Positions 57,206 to 64,000 of a DNA stretch of 64,000 nucleotides are shown here, piece by piece (the first letter of the stretch is position 1; every line of letters starts with the position of its first letter). The position numbers were made by a program, and so were the translations under genes. The stretch is from Diplolepis rosae (Eukaryota; Arthropoda; Insecta; Hymenoptera; Diplolepididae). A model generated the notes under the pieces. The model was not told the origin of the DNA and did no database searches. It was given only the letters and a program-made list of their open reading frames with translations. The stretch covers positions 3,596,001 to 3,660,000 of the forward strand of contig JAPYXD010000553.1 of NCBI GenBank assembly GCA_030998225.1, read 5' to 3'.

Positions 57206-58197
57206 TCTTTTCTTTCCTTCAATATTTTTCCATTCTTGCTTTTTACATTTCCTTCTCTTTTCAGTTTTAATTTATTTTTTATTTCTTTTTCGGGTTCTTC
57301 CTCTATTTTATTTACTATTTGTTTATCTTCACGCTTGGTTTTTGCTTTGACAGCTGTTTGTATTACATTTTCTTTTTCTAAGGGACTAGAACTAGTGACT
57401 TCTTGCCTCTGTTCTTTATTTTCTTGTGGGGTTAGACTTCTCTGTCTTACTGGTATTTTGGACCCTTTTGTGTCCCTTGTCTGGGCGACTTTAGGCCGGG
57501 TATGGTTGGTTGGGGTACTAGTGGGTATTTCTCTCCATTGTAGGTTGTTTGCTGGTCTTACTTCTTGATTTCGCAACTTTATTTTATTTTTTACTCTCGT
57601 TCTTTCTTCTAGACTATCCTTTCTTGGTTCTCTTTCCTTTACATCCTCGTTCCATATTACTCTGTTTTCCTTTGGGTTTGCTTCTATTTTATATCTAATT
57701 TGTGGTCTTTCTGGTAGCCACCAAATTTTCTTTTCGAAGTCTAATTTTAATCCTAGCCTTTCCATCATGTCTGTTCCGAGGATTCCTATAGATCTTAGTT
57801 CTGGTACCAGTCTAAATAGCAAATATTTTTTCACATGACCCACTTCGGTAGGACTCAATACTTGTCCTATTATTTGTAATTGCTGGCCGTTTGCTACTAT
57901 TAACTTGTCATTATTTGGTTTCTTAACCTCGTAATCCAATTCCTTTATTTGTTTAAAAAATTGTTTGCCAATATAGGAGTGGGTTGCCCCTGTATCTACT
58001 AACATTTTATATTTTGTGTCTTTCCACTTAATTATTATGTGAAATCTAGTTTCGTTTGGGGCGTCGCTGTCCGCTTCGATATATTCGGGCGATGTGGTTT
58101 GGTATTTACGTCGGCTACTACTCGCCCCTAATAGCCTTCGTTTGCGTTTCCCTGACTGTACCAACAGTCTCGTCGCATATGACCTTTGCCTCCGCAA
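57136..58197 (-). CDS. pro: Gypsy protease region
   Basis: 353 codons from the first Met, in the -1 frame relative to gag. KMLVDTGATHSYIG contains the aspartic protease active site D-T-G, and LRSIGILGTDMMERLGLKL is the C-terminal I-L-G-x-D pattern. The long, charged C-terminal linker (Lys/Glu/Asn-rich) joins to pol. The enzyme matures the Gag-Pol polyprotein. It overlaps gag at its start and pol at its end, each by a -1 shift. Confidence 0.85.
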   Translation of the reverse strand: MRRQRSYATRLLVQSGKRKRRLLGASSSRRKYQTTSPEYIEADSDAPNETRFHIIIKWKDTKYKMLVDTGATHSYIGKQFFKQIKELDYEVKKPNNDKLIVANGQQLQIIGQVLSPTEVGHVKKYLLFRLVPELRSIGILGTDMMERLGLKLDFEKKIWWLPERPQIRYKIEANPKENRVIWNEDVKEREPRKDSLEERTRVKNKIKLRNQEVRPANNLQWREIPTSTPTNHTRPKVAQTRDTKGSKIPVRQRSLTPQENKEQRQEVTSSSPLEKENVIQTAVKAKTKREDKQIVNKIEEEPEKEIKNKLKLKREGNVKSKNGKILKERKETENEKCEGIIELNENQGQQLRK

Positions 58198-60425
58198 TTA
58201 TAACATTTTATTAGCTGTTGTGCTGTATTGCTGCTGTTTTCTCCTTTTTGTTCCCTGTACTGGGTGAATTTTCTTGCCTTTGGGTTCAACTCCCATTTAT
58301 TATTTTCTTGGTATCTTCCTTTATTGTTGTCATTTGTTTCTTGTTTGTTCTGTTCCATGTCTTCTAGTTCCTTTCTTTGGTTTTCGTCTCTTAGGTTGTA
58401 TGTTAGTTCTGGTAATTTGGGGTTCCCTTCTAGCTGTTGTCTGTTGCTGTATCTGACTATTTGATTTTCCTCTTTCCTAAACCAATTGTTTGGATTTGGG
58501 TATCTGTAATTTTGGTTATAGTTAACTCCTACTCTATTTTGAAATTTGTTAATACCTCGGTTTTGTGGGTATGTGTTTTGACTTCTTTCGATGTTATAGA
58601 AATATTTTGTTCCGTTGTTGGCATATCTTGGCTGGAATTGTTGTCTGTTTTGTGTGTTATATAATTCGTATTTACTATTATTTTGTCTTTCATAATTATT
58701 TTCATGGCTTTGATTGTTTTATTGCTCTTGGTTTCTCTCTTGTTCTCTTATATACAATCTGTCATTCCTATTGTTCTCCCATATTTTAATTTCTTGCCCT
58801 TTCATTCTTGATTTTGCCATTTCTGCTTCCCATTCGCGTCCTAATATTTCTAATTCTGTAAAATTTTTGAATGAATTTCTTGTAATGTAAATTTTATATT
58901 CGAGTCTTAAATTCTCGTAAACTTTTTTTAATTGCCATTCCAAGCTGGGAAGTGGTTCTAATTTCTCGAATAACTGTCTCATTTCTATTATGAAACTGTG
59001 AATTTCTTGATTTTTCTTTTGATTACAATATCTTATTTTGTTATGAATTACTTCTAGGTACTTTTCATTCAAATAGACCTGTTTGAATTCTTGTATGAAA
59101 TCTTCCAAGTTATGCCAATTTCTTTTATTTACTTGGTACCAACATTGAGCTTCTCCTATCAATACGGCGTCTAAATTTTCTAAAGTATCCTCTTCTTTGA
59201 TTTTGTATCCCCTTTTAAACCTTAATAAATTACTTAAGAAAATTGTTGGGCTGTCATTTGTATTATTTCCGAATTTAATCGGCCAATTCGACATAATTTG
59301 GAAAGGTGTTTGGACCATTCCGAATGGGAAAAGCGATGCTCGCATTGTTTGTAATTCGTCGTCCTGTACGTCTTCATCGGTTAGATTATTATTTTCTCCA
59401 CTTTGGTCGTTGTATCTTTCGACTTGCGTCTCGTTTTGTTTATTTTCCGTGGTGGTTATTATCGCATTTCTTATTAATTTCCGGGGAGCTGGTGTTGGTA
59501 ATTTAAACGTACTTTGGTCTTCTTCGTTTTCTTCTACTCTTCTGTTATCTGACCCTTTGTCCGTTTTTGTTATTCTATTTCTATTTACTTTTATTTGGCC
59601 TTCTACTGTAGGGCTAACTATGGTCTGTGCGTTGTGTATTTCTAAAGTTTTATTTTGCGTATTATTTAGGATTTGTTCCATTTTTTCCTTTAAAGATTTT
59701 ATTTCTAGGGTTAATTCTAGGATTTTTGATTTGTTGTTCTTTGGTTCCTCGTTTTCAATTAGTATTTCTGCTTCTTTCCAAAATTCCTTATTCGTTTCTA
59801 TAAATGAGTCTATTTCGAATGTTTTATCCTTTTCATCCCTTTGCGTTCTTTTGTATATTTCTAGCTCTAATTTATCCTTTTTCAATTTTTCCCTAATTAT
59901 TTTTTCGATCTCTACCCTCTCCTTATCTAGTTTTTTCATTTCGTTTCTTCTTATTTCGCGTTCTCTCTCTAAGTACTCTAATTCTAATTCCCGACCTTTT
60001 ATTTTATCTAAATCTAAATTTTCTTCTTCCTCTAATATTCGCCAATAACCTACCGTATTTTCCGTATTAGGAGATAGCATGCCTTTGTAAGTACTATTTA
60101 TTATTTCTGTGTCCATGTTGTGTTTCTGTAATATGTCCTTGCTTCGTCCGTCTTTGTCGCGTGGTTTTGAAATTGTCTCTATGCTACGTATTGTGGCTTT
60201 CGGTATTGTGCCTGTTTTGTTGGCATGCTGTCTCTCTCTAATCTCTAATTCTACTTCTTTTATTTTAATTTCCGTTATTTCTTCATTTTCACTCTTTTCC
60301 CCCCTTAATTCATTCTTTGATACTTTATTTTCCAATTCTATTTCTTTTATTTTTTCATTTTCGATAACTTTATTTTTATTGGCCATTTTTCTATTCTTTT
60401 TTACTTTTCCGGACCTTAATCTCAT
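58128..60425 (-). pseudogene. gag: Gypsy gag with one in-frame TAA
   Basis: From 60425 the frame runs 568 codons to a TAA (58721-58719), then continues open to 58128 for a total of 765 codons. The N-terminal half is highly charged and coiled. The 400-560 region carries the Gag core (PIKFGNNTNDSPTIFLSNLL, WYQVNKRNWHNLEDF). The C-terminal part past the stop has the CCHC knuckle CYNCGGKGHMRRDC. The stop is at a CAA-like position (QEQ-stop-NNQ). Without readthrough, the knuckle, protease and pol would not be made from this copy. Confidence 0.85.
58146..58152 (-). promoter_or_regulatory. -1 ribosomal frameshift site between gag and pro
   Basis: On the minus strand the heptamer GGGAAAC is read in the gag frame as G GGA AAC, the classical X XXY YYZ slippery form. 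It lies 21 bases before the gag stop, inside the gag/pro overlap. After a -1 slip, translation enters the protease frame. Confidence 0.75.
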
Positions 60426-60621
60426 CGACTTATTTTACGTTACATACTCGTGATGTCTGCTATTCCTTTATTTTATTTTTGTTTTTCACTTAATTTTTCA
60501 CCGCACTATATTTTTCCTTTGTCACTTGGCAATTTTATTACTTTGTGTTTTCTCGGCTGGAGGATTTTCCACTATTTGGCTAAATAGGATTTTCGTGGGT
60601 TTTTTAGTTGGGCGCCAAGTT
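60426..60621 (-). promoter_or_regulatory. Gypsy leader with tRNA-Lys primer-binding site
   Basis: Next to the 5' LTR on the minus strand is TGGCGCCCAAC (60617-60607), eleven bases complementary to the 3' end of tRNA-Lys(CUU). The rest is leader before the gag start. Confidence 0.8.
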
Positions 60622-60930
60622 TGTGACCGGGGTCGCAAACTGAGGAGGGGAAAAGGAAGGGACGCCGAGAAGGTGCACACCAAATAAAAATCACAATCGC
60701 GGTAACTAGATTTATTAAAACTTACAAGTCGGTGCGCGACACTCCGAAGCACAGTCTACAGGCACAACGAAAAAGGTAGTCAACTTGTATTGACACGCTG
60801 ACCTAGATCCTAACTACTAGCAGCCGGTAACCGGCGACGGCGCGTCATCGTAGGGCATGCCGGGCCAAGTTCCCCCGAATTCCGGTCGCAGGGCTGTGTC
60901 CTCCCGGGGCGCTAGTGTAACTTCATTACA
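60622..60930 (-). repeat. 5' LTR of the young Gypsy element
   Basis: 309 bp, the pair of 52777-53085. The element promoter and transcription start are expected here. Confidence 0.95.
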
Positions 60931-61405
60931 GTTGGAATAAATCTTGCGATTCACGGTTTACTCAACTCTCGATTGAAGCGTAGAGTAAAATGAACGGAAA
61001 GCTCTACTATTTTTGTGATTTAATCAAAGATTGATTTTTTATAGTTATACTACGAGTAATAATATATATATTTAAAAATTTTTAATGCACGCTTTCATAC
61101 TTCACCCTACACTTCTGAATTTTACTCAACTTTGATTCATTTTTGAACATTTAATATATCACAAATAAATACAATGATACTAAATAACTTCTAACTTGTC
61201 CTTATGTCCCAAATTTGATCGGAAGTTAAGTAAAATTACTTCAACTATTTTTCTCCGTGTAGGTTAGGTAGAAATAGTTGTTTCTGATCATATTAAACGT
61301 CATGAACGTGAACAAGTTACAAATATAAACATTGACAACGAACGAAAAAATCATTTCATAAAAAATAAATAGTGACTGCGGTAAAAAGTAATTTGTTCGT
61401 GCAGC

Positions 61406-63391
61406 ATGTCAAAAAAAGCTCTGGATAACGTTGGACAACAACGGAGAGTGCAAAGATTGCGTGTGCTAAACGACGATTCCACGTAAGTTTACTTTTCAAA
61501 CTGTTGTCTAACCTATGTGTCAATTTCTGTTTTGTAATGTTTTGTATATGTTTTTTAGTTTACTTTTTGTGCCCGATTTCGTCCTAGAATGGTTTTTTTT
61601 TTTGCATTATTTGGTATTTTGTTCTATTTTTCCAATTACATTTTAATATATAAGGTAACTGTTCAGAATGACGGAGTTTGCCGAAAATGACATAATAGTA
61701 CACAACCTTCGTCTATGTCCGCTTTATTGCACGAGTGTCACATACTGCTTTTCATAAAAAATGCACAAAAAGTCCTTCTTTTCATATTGAAAATATGCCA
61801 AAAGTGACACTATGTGTTATAAAAAGTAATAAGTGTTAAGAAAATGGCTGACAGCAATTTTCAGTTGTTGTCAAATACGACTAATTTCTTTGTTTCCAAG
61901 CGACGCGTTGCTAAGGGCTCCATGGTTAACTAAAGTATTCAAAAAGATGCGCAAGAGGGACTAGCGTGTTAAAAAAGTATGCGAAAAAGTCATAAGTGTG
62001 TCAAAAGGGAAGTATAGTTGATTTACGCATGTGCAGTACTTTTTGTTTATACGTTACAAAAAAGTGTCACTTTTGGCATACTTTTCAATATGAAAAGAAG
62101 GATGTGTTATTAAAAAAATAGTATAGTACGTAACTCGGACAAAAATTTTATATTTACGAGTGTGAAGTTTGTAGACGAAAGAAAGCCGAGGTCTTTAATC
62201 ACACGAGTGAAAATAACATTTCTATCATAATTACAAACGTTATTTTATTCACCTCTGCCCGTAAAATCAGTTTGAAAGTTTTGAACTGGTTAAAAAAAGT
62301 TTACTAGACCAGAGGTACATACATTTTTTTTTTTATCCCAAAAATGCTTATTTTTGGTGTTTAAGGTTTAAAGGTGCGGTGCATGCAAAAAAAAATTTTT
62401 TTCTTTTTCAGGAAAATTTTTTCTTTGCATTCGCCGCACCTTTACAACCATTAAAACCAAAACAATCATTTTTGAAAAAAAAAATTATTTTGTTATTTTC
62501 GGTAAACGCTGTTATTTTAAACAAATACACAATATTTTTGTAACCATCGTATTTTTTCATGATTTGTAGCTTTTTTTTGTAGTTTTTGTATATTGTAGCT
62601 TTTCGTGTTTTGATTCGAATGTCATTCTCTGCAATTTCTTATAAGTTCTGGTAATTTGTCGTACTTTTTTAAACGTTCTGTTTTGATAAATATGTTGTTT
62701 TTAAATCAACGAAAAGCCAACCAGAGAAATTTTTGAAATTTTTTTGACATAAGAAGCATTAAAAAAATTGAACAAAATAGTACAAGATGAATTCACCTAT
62801 AATTTCTTTCTTTATTGTATAGATATTAATAACACGGCAAGATGGAACCAGACCAGAAACTTTTGATCATGCAAATGTTTCTGCAGCACAAGATGACGAA
62901 AGACACAATCATGAGTAAATATTTTATTACTCCATGTATACATTTAAAAGCTTTAGAAGATTGAGACTATCAGACACTATACATTTGCTTGAAAGAGGAA
63001 ATCCTTTTTTTTTGCAAACTTTGCAGAAATCTTTATGTAACACTTTTGCAAAAATGTATTGCATAAATGTGCTGACATACTTATGATAAAAATTCATGTA
63101 AACTTAGTGCAAATGATTTAATGAAATTTACTAGAATTTCACAAGGGATGTAGTATAGATAGTGCAGAGGTTCTTTTGAATATTTGAGCATATAGAAATT
63201 TAAAAGCTTAATAGTCACTCCTCGAAGTCTTGCAAAACTTTTTGGCTAGTACAGCAAAATTTATGTAACCCATGATTTTCCGTACATTCTAGAGTAATAA
63301 ACAATCTTCCACTGCAATTCGAAGTCCATATGGAATACGATGAAACAAGAAACGTAGGAATGGATGAAGATGATGGGAGGAACAATGATAG
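61406..63391 (+). CDS. 5' exons of an unrecognised gene, probably continuing past the window
   Basis: Exon candidates: 61406-61482 (SKKALDNVGQQRRVQRLRV, donor GTAAGT), 62823-62914 (ILITRQDGTRPETFDHANVS, donor GTAAAT) and 63293-63391 (INNLPLQFEVHMEYDETRNV, donor GTAATC). The last two join in phase. The first and second do not, so an exon may be missing between them. The product starts basic and becomes acidic, like the N-terminal exons of the Tnp2-like gene at 24.5-27.4 kb. It faces away from the BEN-like pseudogene. My inference is that it is the start of a second Tnp2-like transposase. No catalytic part lies within the window. Confidence 0.45.
61690..62200. mobile_element. Intronic MITE with nested inverted repeats
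   Basis: CCTTCTTTTCATATTGAAAA (61772 on) is complementary to the 62067-62102 end, continuing through TATGCCAAAAGTGACAC. Weaker outer symmetry (CTTCGTCTATGTCCG) extends the element to about 61690-62200. Confidence 0.65.
62365..62455. repeat. Hairpin repeat
   Basis: AAAGGTGCGGTGCATGCAAA and TTTGCATTCGCCGCACCTTT face each other across an A/T-rich loop of about 45 bp. Confidence 0.65.
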
Positions 63392-63639
63392 GTAATCAAA
63401 ATTTCATCACATTTCGAAATAATGATTTTTGTACTGAATTGCAACCGACTATTGGTGTAACTCATTTGCTATTTTTGCACAAACTCATGTATCAATTGAG
63501 TATTCTCATCTATAGTTTGATTAAATTTGCGGCCTTATCAAAAACCGGAATTTCGGAAAAATTTCAATTTCAAATTTTTTATTTACTGTTTTGCGGTATA
63601 TTGTCAAATGAATTAGAAATGCAAAAATAATTCTAACTT

Positions 63640-63860
63640 TTGGTAACTGTCAAAACTGGAAAGATTGACAAAATTTTCAATCGTCTGCATAACTCTGAAA
63701 ATGATTAACACTATTGTAGACTGTCAAAGCAATTCAAACTGTCAAAATAGTCACTGCTTCAAATACTGTTGAAGAATTCATACAGTTCAAAAACTGTAAG
63801 AAATTTTCAAGTGTAATTGAAAACTTTGAGAACTGTAAAATCCAGTAGAAAATGTCAAGA
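63640..63860. repeat. Degenerate AACTGTCAAA satellite
   Basis: The word AACTGTCAAA and variants recur, as at 40000-40440 in the BEN-like pseudogene. Confidence 0.6.
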
Positions 63861-64000
63861 ACGTTGATCGCTTGCTTGAGCCAATTTTGTATTAGTTATT
63901 AATTATTAACATCAAATAATTGTCATCACAAATTTTTGTCCTGCAGCTCACTGTGAGCTCACAGTGAGCCTACTTTATGGTGGAAATAATGAGTTCACAA

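Larger units (their letters stand above)
52777..60930 (-). mobile_element. Recently inserted, near-complete Ty3/Gypsy retrotransposon
   Basis: Its 309-bp LTRs (52777-53085 and 60622-60930) differ at one base that I can see. The 4-bp duplication GTTG lies at 52773-52776 and 60931-60934. In minus orientation: 5' LTR, primer-binding site, gag, pro, pol, an extra ORF, polypurine tract, 3' LTR. Near identity of the LTRs indicates a young insertion, although gag contains one stop. Confidence 0.95.
43566..61259. mobile_element. Family X copy 2, carrying nested PLE and Gypsy insertions
   Basis: TIRs of about 65 bp start CACGGAGAAAAATAGTTGAA at the left, with the reverse complement at the right, flanked by TA (43564-43565 and 61260-61261). 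Own sequence is 43566-about 44150, 52146-52776 and 60931-61259. The remainder is nested insertions. No transposase was found in the X-derived parts. Confidence 0.75.

Overview
The window is eukaryotic and almost certainly insect. The DNA is AT-rich, the genes have GT-AG introns, and most of it is layered transposable elements (TEs). The mariner, Penelope-like (PLE), R1-like LINE, Ty3/Gypsy and hAT remnants together fit an insect with a TE-dense genome. A wasp is possible, but nothing here proves the order. I see no rRNA, no credible tRNA, no CRISPR array and no bacterial-style operon.

Layout. 1-22.7 kb is a graveyard: a Gypsy gag piece (1-706), a deleted mariner (1052-1638), an inverted-repeat element (family X, copy 1, 2902-9267) split by a decayed Gypsy element (4416-9085), fragments of a multi-copy arthropod protein (2620-2895, 9790-11171), a Gypsy gag/protease scrap, a broken hAT-like gene (12774-14790), two very long solo LTRs, and a foldback repeat array (20.6-21.3 kb).

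22.7-33.6 kb is the most interesting part. Inverted arms of about 240 bp, each with a hammerhead-ribozyme-like core, bound two divergently transcribed, intron-containing genes. On the minus strand is a Tnp2-like (CACTA-type) transposase of about 835 codons with one in-frame stop. On the plus strand is an eight-exon BEN-domain protein of about 684 aa. A 12-bp direct repeat flanks the unit. The right arm is part of a further inverted duplication (33.3-37.2 kb) centred on a solo LTR.

39.6-64 kb looks like a second copy of the same plan, broken apart. A BEN-like pseudogene on the minus strand begins at 43221, and a gene with acidic N-terminal exons begins at 61406 on the plus strand. They are separated only by family X copy 2 (43566-61259). 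That insertion itself contains a PLE (44.16-52.15 kb), which in turn hosts an R1-like LINE, and a very young Gypsy element (52777-60930). The Gypsy element has nearly identical LTRs, a TSD, PBS, PPT, gag-pro-pol in three frames and an extra ORF. Removing X would leave the two gene starts about 0.5 kb apart, the same head-to-head arrangement as in the first unit.

All statements come from reading the sequence and from family knowledge. No database search was possible. Exon boundaries are hand-built from splice signals and reading-frame continuity.
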